This document shows positions 16,045-23,271 of a DNA stretch of 38,242 nucleotides, piece after piece. The notes under the pieces are model-generated. The model had not been told where the DNA came from. It made no database searches and saw only the letters and a list, made by a program, of their open reading frames with translations. Positions within the stretch are counted from its first letter, which is position 1, and every line of letters starts with the position of its first letter. The stretch comes from Burkholderiaceae bacterium (GTDB taxonomy: Bacteria > Pseudomonadota > Gammaproteobacteria > Burkholderiales > Burkholderiaceae_D), in assembly GCA_031291325.1 (NCBI GenBank), contig JARLJG010000077.1:1-38242 (forward strand), written 5' to 3'. The position numbers and the translations under genes are program-made.

Positions 16045-18486
16045 TCAGGCGACGTGAGAATTTGCATCGCCCACAGCGGGAAGATTGTTTTCAAGGCTAT
16101 CCATCGAATCAGGCTCGGCAGCCTGCACAGCGTCGGAGACGGCAGGCAACGCGATGCTGCCATCGACAAAGACGGCCATGCTTTCCGGCAGATAGACACG
16201 GACTTCAAACTGTCGAAACTCTGCGCCGACCGCCGCATCGGTGAAACGGATTTCAACTTTTCCGTTTTCGCGCAGGACGAAATCCTGCACTGCATCCATG
16301 CCGACGCCGCGCCCGGAAACCGCGGTGACCGCGTCCGCAGTGGAAAACCCCGGACGAAACACCAGACGGGCAACCTCTTCATCGCTCATCTGGTCGGCGG
16401 CGGCTTGCAGCCCCTTTTCGATGGCTTTCCTGCGAATGCGTTGCAATGCCAGGCCGGCGCCGTCGTCACGCAATGCGATTTGGAAAAAGCCGTCGGCGGA
16501 ACTGGCCTCGATCTGGATATTGCCGACTGCCGGTTTGCCCGCTGCGAGGCGAATTTGCGGCGTTTCGATTCCATGACCCATCGCATTGCGGATCAGATGC
16601 ATGAATACATTCTTGAGCATGCCGCTCACCTGGTTATGCACCACGTAGCCGTGATCTTCGACGGCGACAGCCGGTGGCGCCTTGCCGAGTTCCCGAGCCA
16701 GCGCCGGCAGCGAATCGAGCACGCCACCCAAAGTTTCGGCGATCGGTTCGGTTCCGAGCAAAAGCAGCGTCTTGCGCACGGCGTCGCGCACGGAAATCAA
16801 TTCACGCAGATTGGCGGTATTGACCGTTTCCAGGCGGCGCAGACTTTCCTGGATATGCAACTTGTCGACCATCAGGTAACGCTCGACGCTGCCGCGCCGC
16901 CCCGGGCCTTTGCGGCCCAGCGTGACTTCGTTGATCTTGGCATAACGATCGAGCGAGGTTTTGACCGCACCCAACTCGGTCAGCAGCGCGCCTTGATCCC
17001 ACACGACGGTTGTATCCGGCTTGCGCAATTGTTCGTAGGTCTGTTCGGCTTGATGCACGATATTGGATAGATGCAGCAATCCGTAGGTGCGGGCATTGCC
17101 CTTGATGGTATGCATATTGCGGAACAGCTTGGCGATGGCGAACTCGTGCCGATCCGCGTTCTGCGCGATCAGCAACTCGTTTTCTTCGATGAACCTGGCC
17201 GCGCCGGCGATGAATTCGTGGAATTTCTCCTGGTTCACGGCCAGAATTTCACCGATGATCTCCAGCTCGCGCTTTTGTTCGTTTGCCTCGGCAGCCAGCT
17301 TGCGCAATTCGGTGACGTCGCGCACGCATAGCATCAAACGCACGATCGTCCCGGTATCGTCGGCAATCGGCGACCAGCTCAAGTCCAGTATCTTCACGCT
17401 GCCGTCTGGCATGGTCTTTTCGATTTCGCCGACCATCAAGTGCTCATTGAATTCAAAATTCATGAGGTCTTCGCCGATGCACGCACTGGTCGCGGTTTCC
17501 ACTTGCGACAGGATGTCTGCTCCCAAATTCGTTTCGGAAAAGACCAGGTCCATCAGATTGCGTCCGACGATATCCTTGGTTTCAAAGACCGTTTCCAGGT
17601 AGGCGGAATATTCCGGGTGGATCTTGTTGCCTTCCACCACCGTCAAGATGCCTTGCGGAATATTTTGCAACATGGTCTGGATGTCGGTCGTCTTTTGCTT
17701 GAGTTGCGCCGAACTCTCTTCGATTTTCTCGATCATGCCGTTAAAGGCGATGATCGAACGGCCGATTTCGTCATTGCGGGTGACCGGCACGCGGCGCGTG
17801 AAATCCTGGCTGGAGGCGATTTCGGTCATCTCCAATTGCATCCGGCTGATGGGGCCGCTGATGGCGCGATACAGCAGCATGCCGATCGCAGTCAAGAAGA
17901 TCACGGCAATGACCGTGACGATGGAAATCATCGTCACGGTGGTCGCCATATTCTGGTTCAAGCTCTCGATGGCGTTATCCTTGCTGCGATTTTTTTCCAC
18001 CCGCAGCGCGGTGACGATGCCCTCAAGCTCGGTTTGGTATTGCACCACATTGCCGAAAAACGACGCCTGCGCAAGCTCTTCCTTGCCCGCCGTTTTGCTC
18101 GCGACGGTCTCGTCGATTGCCCCCACATAGTTGGCCAGGCTTTCCTTGGCCTGCTCGACCAATCCGTGCTGCGCATCGCTGTTCGCCCCTTTCGATTGCA
18201 GCTCGATGGACTTCTGCAAAACGGCTTCTTTGGCGCTCAGATTTTCCTTCGCTTCGGTCGCCATGTTGCCAGCCGGCGCGTACACCATGGTCATGACCGC
18301 GAGTTGCACATCCTTGAGTTGCGACACCAAGTCAGCCGAGGCGAGCGCGCTGGGGACCACGCCTTCGGTCACGGTTTTTACGTCGGCCGCACTTCTTCGC
18401 GATTGGAACACCGCGTAGCCGCCAATCGAAGAGATAATGAGGAAGGTCAATACAACGAGGAGAGTAATACGATGACGAATGCTCAT
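16045..18486 (-). CDS. Membrane CheA-like histidine kinase (4HB sensor-HAMP-PAS-HPt-HATPase)
   Basis: This 813-residue sensor kinase has a TM helix (8-27), a periplasmic four-helix-bundle-type domain (about 30-180), a second TM helix (184-206), HAMP (about 207-260), a PAS-like domain (about 268-395), an HPt domain with phospho-acceptor His459 in MHTIKGNARTYG, and a CheA-type ATPase domain with N box (N634), G1 DDGAG (674-678) and G2 GRGVGMD (725-731). It lacks the H-box of ordinary kinases and the CheW-like P5 domain of CheA, so receptor, phospho-transfer and catalytic parts are in one chain. ATG at 18486 follows AAGGA at six bases. First gene of an operon with half-MCP, CheX-like and CheY-like genes. 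The signal sensed is unknown. Confidence 0.82.
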   Translation of the reverse strand: MSIRHRITLLVVLTFLIISSIGGYAVFQSRRSAADVKTVTEGVVPSALASADLVSQLKDVQLAVMTMVYAPAGNMATEAKENLSAKEAVLQKSIELQSKGANSDAQHGLVEQAKESLANYVGAIDETVASKTAGKEELAQASFFGNVVQYQTELEGIVTALRVEKNRSKDNAIESLNQNMATTVTMISIVTVIAVIFLTAIGMLLYRAISGPISRMQLEMTEIASSQDFTRRVPVTRNDEIGRSIIAFNGMIEKIEESSAQLKQKTTDIQTMLQNIPQGILTVVEGNKIHPEYSAYLETVFETKDIVGRNLMDLVFSETNLGADILSQVETATSACIGEDLMNFEFNEHLMVGEIEKTMPDGSVKILDLSWSPIADDTGTIVRLMLCVRDVTELRKLAAEANEQKRELEIIGEILAVNQEKFHEFIAGAARFIEENELLIAQNADRHEFAIAKLFRNMHTIKGNARTYGLLHLSNIVHQAEQTYEQLRKPDTTVVWDQGALLTELGAVKTSLDRYAKINEVTLGRKGPGRRGSVERYLMVDKLHIQESLRRLETVNTANLRELISVRDAVRKTLLLLGTEPIAETLGGVLDSLPALARELGKAPPAVAVEDHGYVVHNQVSGMLKNVFMHLIRNAMGHGIETPQIRLAAGKPAVGNIQIEASSADGFFQIALRDDGAGLALQRIRRKAIEKGLQAAADQMSDEEVARLVFRPGFSTADAVTAVSGRGVGMDAVQDFVLRENGKVEIRFTDAAVGAEFRQFEVRVYLPESMAVFVDGSIALPAVSDAVQAAEPDSMDSLENNLPAVGDANSHVA

Positions 18487-18802
18487 GGCCCGTCCTTGTG
18501 TCAGGAATGTTGCTCTACAGCATAATCTTCATGCGTGACGTGTTGATGACGATGTGACGAATAAAAGTGGACGATTTGTCAATCGCTTGAATGGACGCAA
18601 CTTCGCAAATCGGACCGTCGAGCCAATTGGGCGCTACCGCCGATTGGGTCCGCAAGGTGCTGTGGAGGTTTTTGTATTGCCTATTGCGAGGTGCAATAGG
18701 CATGACGCGACGCAAGGGCATTTAATCTTTTCGGGGCCATATTGACGACCAAGCAAGCTCTCTTTCCGTTATCATGCGACTAATGAATTTTTGGATTTTT
18801 TT
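18487..18802. other. Divergent intergenic region with a perfect 10-bp hairpin (18678-18702)
   Basis: This 316-base gap separates the minus-strand kinase operon from plus-strand pssA and should hold both promoters. I see no gene. It contains TGCCTATTGC-GAGGT-GCAATAGGCA, a perfect 10-bp stem with a five-base loop at 18678-18702, about 100 bases before pssA and 190 before the kinase. No T tract follows on either strand, so an operator or leader structure is more likely than a terminator. Confidence 0.5.
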
Positions 18803-19420
18803 ATGAATTCTCACAAACCGTTTGCGATGATCCGCGAATTCCACTTGGCGGACTGGTTTACGCTTGGTAATGCATTTTGCGGCGTCGGCGCGCTTTTTTC
18901 TTCGATGACCTACTTGCAGACATCCGATGCGCTGCATCTATACTTTGCCTGCGGCTTGATTCCGTTTGCGTTGCTGTTCGATATCCTGGATGGGCGCATC
19001 GCCCGCTGGCGCCAAAAAAGTTCCGCGATGGGACGCGAACTCGATTCGCTGGCCGACGTGATTTCCTTCGGCGTGGCGCCGGCAACGATCGCCTATGCGT
19101 GCGGCATGCAAGGCTTGTACGACCGCGCGGTGCTGCTGTTTTTCGTCGCCTGCGGCGTCTCGCGCCTGGCGCGCTACAACGTCACCGCCGAAAAATTGTC
19201 GGACGAAAGCGGCAAGGTCAAGTATTTTGAAGGCACGCCGATTCCCACTTCGCTGATTCTGGTCGCCGTGTTGGCTCTGGCGGTCTGGCAAGGCGCGCTG
19301 GGCAAGCAGATGTGGCTGGGCAGCGTAGCAATCGGCAGTTGGCATCTGCACCCATTGACGCTGATGTTTGCGCTGTCCGGCTCGCTGATGATTAGCCGCA
19401 TCCGAATTCCCAAGCTATGA
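18803..19420 (+). CDS. pssA: CDP-diacylglycerol-serine O-phosphatidyltransferase (PssA type)
   Basis: This is an integral membrane enzyme of about 205 residues. It carries the complete CDP-alcohol phosphotransferase signature D-G-x2-A-R-x8-G-x3-D-x3-D in DGRIARWRQKSSAMGRELDSLAD (written here by its key residues DG, AR, G, D, D). Several hydrophobic helices surround it. Family members join CDP-diacylglycerol to serine, the step to phosphatidylserine and phosphatidylethanolamine. The N-terminal AFCGVGALFSS and C-terminal part fit the Bacillus/PssA subclass. The start is uncertain: ATG 18803 has only a weak GGA, and ATG 18827 is an alternative. The stop is 22 bases from the convergent lipoprotein stop. 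Confidence 0.82.
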   Translation: MNSHKPFAMIREFHLADWFTLGNAFCGVGALFSSMTYLQTSDALHLYFACGLIPFALLFDILDGRIARWRQKSSAMGRELDSLADVISFGVAPATIAYACGMQGLYDRAVLLFFVACGVSRLARYNVTAEKLSDESGKVKYFEGTPIPTSLILVAVLALAVWQGALGKQMWLGSVAIGSWHLHPLTLMFALSGSLMISRIRIPKL

Positions 19421-19442
19421 AATGCGGGCCGTCGCCAGCACG

Positions 19443-20582
19443 TCAACGCTCGCGATAGGATTTCATGTTTTCCAGCTTGGCGGCGTACAAGTCGTGTTGC
19501 GCCGGGTTGGGACTATTTTCCATCGCGACCGTCAGTTGCTTGCGCGTTTCATCCATATTGCCGAGATAGTAATTGGCAAGCGCCAGCCAAAAATGAAATT
19601 GATGGTTGTATGAAGCGCGATTGACTTCCTTGGTAAATTCGATCTTGGCGGTCTTGAAATCGCCGGTTTTCATCGCAGCCAAGCCGCGATTGAAGAAAAA
19701 ATATGGCGGATTCGGCTGAATCTGCGCCAACCTGATGGCGATTCGTTTCGATTCGTCGACGCGGCCCAGTGCGGTCAAGACCTGCGCCAGATTGGACATT
19801 GCCAGCACATTGTCCGGTTCGCTTTCCAGCACGCGGCGGAATACCAGTTCGGCTTGCGCCAGGTCGCGGTGCTTGCTATAGACGACGCCCAGCGTGTTAT
19901 ATGAGCTGGTAAAAGCCGGCGCATGCTCGACTGCCGCACGAGCCCACCAATAGGCGTCGTTCAAATTGTTTTTCGCCAGCGCTTCCGCCGCCCGATTATT
20001 CATATACATCGCGACCACGATATCTTCCCCGATATCGTCAATGATGTCGCCGCGCGCATCGCCGACTGCGGCGAAATCGACCGTTTTTGCGCGATCGCGA
20101 CTGCCCGTGGATTGCTCGCCCAGCGTCAGATTGACGTGCCCTATCAGGTATTCGATATTCTCGTTTCGATCCCAGACTTCGCCGAAACTCACCGTATGGA
20201 ACTGGACGGGCAAGCGCAACTCCCTGGCGAACGCTGCGGTCATGATGGAATAAGACAAGCAGTTGCCGGATCGCAGATGGAATACTTCTGCCGCAGAGCG
20301 CGTGCGCGCGGCGTCATAACGGAACTTCTTGCGTTCGCTCTCGTAGAGCGCGTCGATAAGCGCCGCCACTCTACCCTCGGCAATGATTTTGCGGGCAACA
20401 TCGTGGTCGAGGAAATCCTGCATTTCCTTGTTCAGCGTAAATATGTCAGCGGCATCGACGCGCTCGGAGGGCGCGGAAAACAATGCGTCATGGAACAGGG
20501 TTTCCGGCTTTTGCGAAACGACCGGCGCGGAAGCGCAGGCAGCGAGCAAGCAGCAAAGCCACAAACAAGTCAAATTCTTCAT
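19443..20582 (-). CDS. TPR-repeat lipoprotein with transglutaminase-like domain
   Basis: This 379-residue protein has a lipoprotein signal peptide with lipobox LLAAC (Cys16). A papain/transglutaminase-like domain follows (about 60-190), with candidate catalytic Cys108 in RSGNCLSYS and His149 in IGHVNL. The C-terminal half has TPR units (about 200-360; ALAKNNLNDAYWWARAAVEHAP, GVVYSKHRDLAQAELVF, NLAQVLTALGRVDESKRI, GLAAMKTGDFKTAKIEF). It probably sits at the inner face of the outer membrane as a peptidase, amidase or scaffold. No neighbour gives a specific function. A 9-bp hairpin (20607-20629) stands just upstream, in its leader. Confidence 0.7.
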   Translation of the reverse strand: MKNLTCLWLCCLLAACASAPVVSQKPETLFHDALFSAPSERVDAADIFTLNKEMQDFLDHDVARKIIAEGRVAALIDALYESERKKFRYDAARTRSAAEVFHLRSGNCLSYSIMTAAFARELRLPVQFHTVSFGEVWDRNENIEYLIGHVNLTLGEQSTGSRDRAKTVDFAAVGDARGDIIDDIGEDIVVAMYMNNRAAEALAKNNLNDAYWWARAAVEHAPAFTSSYNTLGVVYSKHRDLAQAELVFRRVLESEPDNVLAMSNLAQVLTALGRVDESKRIAIRLAQIQPNPPYFFFNRGLAAMKTGDFKTAKIEFTKEVNRASYNHQFHFWLALANYYLGNMDETRKQLTVAMENSPNPAQHDLYAAKLENMKSYRER

Positions 20583-20606
20583 TTGACGCGTCCCCCAAAG
20601 CTGTAC

Positions 20607-20629
20607 GGCCCAGTCGGGACGACTGGGCC
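20607..20629 (-). repeat. Perfect 9-bp hairpin between XRE regulator and TPR lipoprotein
   Basis: GGCCCAGTC-GGGAC-GACTGGGCC forms a perfect GC-rich stem with a five-base loop, 64 bases past the regulator stop and 25 bases before the lipoprotein start on the minus strand. There is no U tract, so it could be a terminator of the regulator transcript or a leader structure. Confidence 0.45.
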
Positions 20630-20692
20630 AGCCCCGCCTTTGATCTCTATCAGCTTAGTATATTGCGAATCGACGCGAGTTCAACGACTTTT

Positions 20693-21547
20693 CTAATCCG
20701 CCACGGTGCAGAAATGATGGGTGTTCGTATGCACCGAATTGTCGATCACGCGCAAAATGGTGGGGTCGATTTCCGTCACCTTCGGATCGAGGATGTCGCA
20801 TTTGCGCGCCGCCTTGCGGACATCGATATTCGCGCCCAAATACTCGAAAACAATCCGTGCGCAGGCGATCGGCCGTTGATTGCCTGAAGAAACGCCGAGC
20901 ATCAAGCCCGATAGCCGCTGCAGTTTCTTTTTGTAATCGGGAAACAGCACGGTCTGGGTGATTTCGCCTTCGCTCAGGCTCTCGTAGTCGACCAAAAAAA
21001 TACGGTCGTTCAGATAAAATGCGCAACCCAGGTATTTCATGCGATAGTCTTCGCCAAGGTTGGCGTCCTGCGGAAAGCGCTCGTAGCGCGCGTAATAGAC
21101 GCCATCGCCTTCCTTGAAGATCTTCACCAGGCCGCGAATCACGCGCCCGTAGACGGTCATCGAATTGTAATACTCGAAGTAATAGCCCAGATACCGATCG
21201 AATTTCCCCTGCGACAAGGTTTGCAAACGCTCTATATGCTCGACATAGGGCGCGTAACTCGGCCTGTGGTTTTGCCTGACTTCGATCAATTTGCGGAACT
21301 GGTCGCGTTGCAAATAAATTTCGGTCGGCTCGACACCGAAAAAATCGCAAATCTTTTGCAGGATGAATGACGAAGGCGTGGTGCTGCCGTTGAGGTAACG
21401 ATTGAATTGCGCCCGATTGATTTCCAGCTTGCGGCACACTTCCGCCACCGACCGGTAATAGCCGCAGGCAAAACGTAAGTTCTCACAAAATTCCACTTGC
21501 GATGCATGCACGGATTGCACAACCGGCTTTACACCTCGAATTGCCAT
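20693..21547 (-). CDS. XRE-family (Cro/CI-type HTH) transcriptional regulator
   Basis: This 284-residue protein has an N-terminal helix-turn-helix of the XRE/Cro type (about residues 20-75: FACGYYRSVAEVCRKLEINRAQFNRYLNG, then SFILQKICDFFGVEPTEIYL). A C-terminal domain of about 200 residues of unknown type is rich in Tyr/Phe and could bind a ligand. ATG 21547 is chosen because AGGGAGA lies eight bases upstream; a TTG two codons earlier is less likely. It is divergent from the Rrf2-like gene across a region with an inverted repeat at 21652-21678, which may be its own operator. Target genes are unknown. Confidence 0.75.
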   Translation of the reverse strand: MAIRGVKPVVQSVHASQVEFCENLRFACGYYRSVAEVCRKLEINRAQFNRYLNGSTTPSSFILQKICDFFGVEPTEIYLQRDQFRKLIEVRQNHRPSYAPYVEHIERLQTLSQGKFDRYLGYYFEYYNSMTVYGRVIRGLVKIFKEGDGVYYARYERFPQDANLGEDYRMKYLGCAFYLNDRIFLVDYESLSEGEITQTVLFPDYKKKLQRLSGLMLGVSSGNQRPIACARIVFEYLGANIDVRKAARKCDILDPKVTEIDPTILRVIDNSVHTNTHHFCTVAD

Positions 21548-21586
21548 ACGCAAAGTCTCCCTCTCAAGAGCTTAAAAATAAGCATG

Positions 21587-21601
21587 CATCAGCCCAACCT
21601 A
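21587..21601 (-). repeat. Single REP-like half element
   Basis: The complement reads TAGGTTGGGCTGATG, sharing TAGGTTGGGCT and the following GATG with the REP-like pair at the right end of the window (38106-38242). Only one arm is present here. It lies 40 bases upstream of the XRE gene start. Confidence 0.4.
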
Positions 21602-21651
21602 TCGGCAATTTGCCGCTCGATCGGCGGATATTTTTGCCAATATATTAATAT

Positions 21652-21678
21652 GATGCTAGTTGATGCTATTCTAGCATC
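21652..21678. promoter_or_regulatory. Inverted/direct repeat operator candidate between divergent regulators
   Basis: GATGCTAG (21652-21659) and CTAGCATC (21671-21678) are perfect 8-bp inverted arms 11 bases apart; a third copy, GATGCTA, starts at 21662. The sequence is AT-rich around it and lies 105-131 bases upstream of the XRE start and 157-183 upstream of the Rrf2-like start. It may bind either regulator. Confidence 0.5.
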
Positions 21679-21834
21679 GCATAGTATCTGCTCGCATCAT
21701 CCAGCGAAATCGCTTTTTCTGCGCATTCCGCTTAAAGTCTCCCATGTTTTTCGTCGCCACTATCCAAGGCTCGAAACGGGAGCTTGTTGCTATCGCTACA
21801 AGTGCCCAATAACGGTATTCGATTGGGGAATTCT

Positions 21835-22290
21835 ATGTCTGTGTCGGACAATTTTTTATTTGCTGATTATTTAATGGACCAGAAATTCCGCATTACAACC
21901 GAAATACTTGAATTATTTGTCAACAATCCGTCGCAAGACTTGAGCATTAGCTATCTCGTGGAATACACCGGACACACAACGCGTGCAGTAACCCAGATCT
22001 GCCGGAAATTACAGATCGCCGGATTGGTGCAGCCCGCAAAGAACACGTCCAAAGTGTGGATGCTGACCTGCGACCCCAGCAGCATCACCTTGGAAGACGT
22101 GTATCGCGGAATGATCGCAAATCAACAGCCGACACAAAGCCGCGCGAATCTCGAAGCGGATCGCGAGCGCAGCGTCGATTTGCTCATCATGCAAGCAACG
22201 ATGGAAGTCAACCAGTCAATTTTCCAGCATCTACGCCAGTTCTCCTTGGGACGCCCCAAAAACACACATTTTTCAAGCGCGCGACGCTAA
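21835..22290 (+). CDS. Rrf2-like winged-helix transcriptional regulator
   Basis: This 151-residue protein has a winged-helix DNA-binding domain (about residues 14-75: RITTEILELF, LSISYLVEYTGHTTRAVTQICRKLQIAGLV) and the Rrf2-typical ITLEDVYRGM stretch after the wing. The three-cysteine cluster that binds Fe-S in IscR/NsrR is absent, so iron-sulfur sensing is unlikely. ATG 21835 is used because GGGGA lies seven to ten bases upstream. It is divergent from the XRE gene and followed by a strong terminator, so it is a single-gene unit. Target unknown. Confidence 0.6.
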   Translation: MSVSDNFLFADYLMDQKFRITTEILELFVNNPSQDLSISYLVEYTGHTTRAVTQICRKLQIAGLVQPAKNTSKVWMLTCDPSSITLEDVYRGMIANQQPTQSRANLEADRERSVDLLIMQATMEVNQSIFQHLRQFSLGRPKNTHFSSARR

Positions 22291-22354
22291 TAAATACAAC
22301 GATACCGCGCGAACAGTAAACTCCGCCAAACCTCTTACAGAGAGTTAGGGTTTT

Positions 22355-22387
22355 GCCCGCTAGCAATATGTTAGCGGGCTTTTTTTT
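22355..22387 (+). terminator. Rho-independent terminator
   Basis: A perfect 8-bp stem GCCCGCTA / TAGCGGGC with a nine-base loop is followed at once by eight T residues. It ends the Rrf2-like transcript, 65 bases after its stop. Confidence 0.92.
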
Positions 22388-22559
22388 GCATATTCGCAAA
22401 ATTATTCCGCCTTCATGCTGCTGCTAAAGGTCTGCCGACAATGTAGCATTGCTTAATGCAAATCACAAAACCCCGCAAAACGATTCACATAAAAACAACA
22501 ATACGATATATACGATACAGCAAAAGGGCATCTCTAAAAATGGCGTGCAAAGGTTTGCA

Positions 22560-23246
22560 ATGGGTTTAGCGGCATCGCTCCAATTCGACGAAGTCCACGT
22601 TTGGCAGATAAATCTGGGCAATCCGACCTGGGACGGGTTTTCTACTGTGTTGAACGATGCGGAGCGCGAACGGGCAGCGCGATTTCGCGCGCCGAAACAG
22701 CAGCAACATTTTAGCCGTTGCCGCAGCGCGCTACGCGTGACTCTCGCGCGTCACGTCGAGCAGGCAGCTGCCGATTTGATTTTTCAGTATGGCCAATTCG
22801 GCAAGCCGGAATTGCGCGATCATCGCTTGCAGTTCAATCTATCGCACAGTGGAGATCACGCGCTGGTCGCGGTATCGCCGCAGGAGTTGGGAATCGATCT
22901 GGAATTCATGGGCAAGGATAACGTCGACCTGGATGGCTTGATCGACATGGTTTGCCACCCGAGCGAACAAGCGGCGTTGAACATCCTCGGCGCAGCCGAA
23001 AAATCGGCACAGTTCTACCGTTTGTGGACGCAAAAGGAAGCGTATTGCAAGATGTCAGGCCTGGGCTTGCAGCAATCCTTGCCGGCATTGCATTTCAACG
23101 CGACTGCGAACGACGCCGTCCGCCAAGTCTGCGCCGACGACGCCCCCACGCCCCATTTCGTTCACAAGCTGCAGGCGCCGGACGGCTACGCGGCCAGCCT
23201 TTGCGTGCCGCTAGCAACGGCACGCATCGCTTTTTTCACGACTTGA
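22560..23246 (+). CDS. Sfp-type 4'-phosphopantetheinyl transferase
   Basis: This 228-residue enzyme transfers the phosphopantetheine arm of CoA to a serine of carrier proteins. The conserved motifs are present: FNLSHSGDHALVAV (92-105), GIDLE with metal-binding D113 and E115, and LWTQKEAYCK (155-164; E160). ATG 22560 is preferred because AAAGG lies six bases upstream; the frame is open further upstream from a TTG at 22449, but that stretch is unlike the family. No NRPS/PKS genes are in the window, so it may serve carrier proteins elsewhere. Convergent with the M13 peptidase gene, 25 bases apart. Confidence 0.88.
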   Translation: MGLAASLQFDEVHVWQINLGNPTWDGFSTVLNDAERERAARFRAPKQQQHFSRCRSALRVTLARHVEQAAADLIFQYGQFGKPELRDHRLQFNLSHSGDHALVAVSPQELGIDLEFMGKDNVDLDGLIDMVCHPSEQAALNILGAAEKSAQFYRLWTQKEAYCKMSGLGLQQSLPALHFNATANDAVRQVCADDAPTPHFVHKLQAPDGYAASLCVPLATARIAFFTT

Positions 23247-23271
23247 ATCCGACTGATCGCACGCTACCGCC

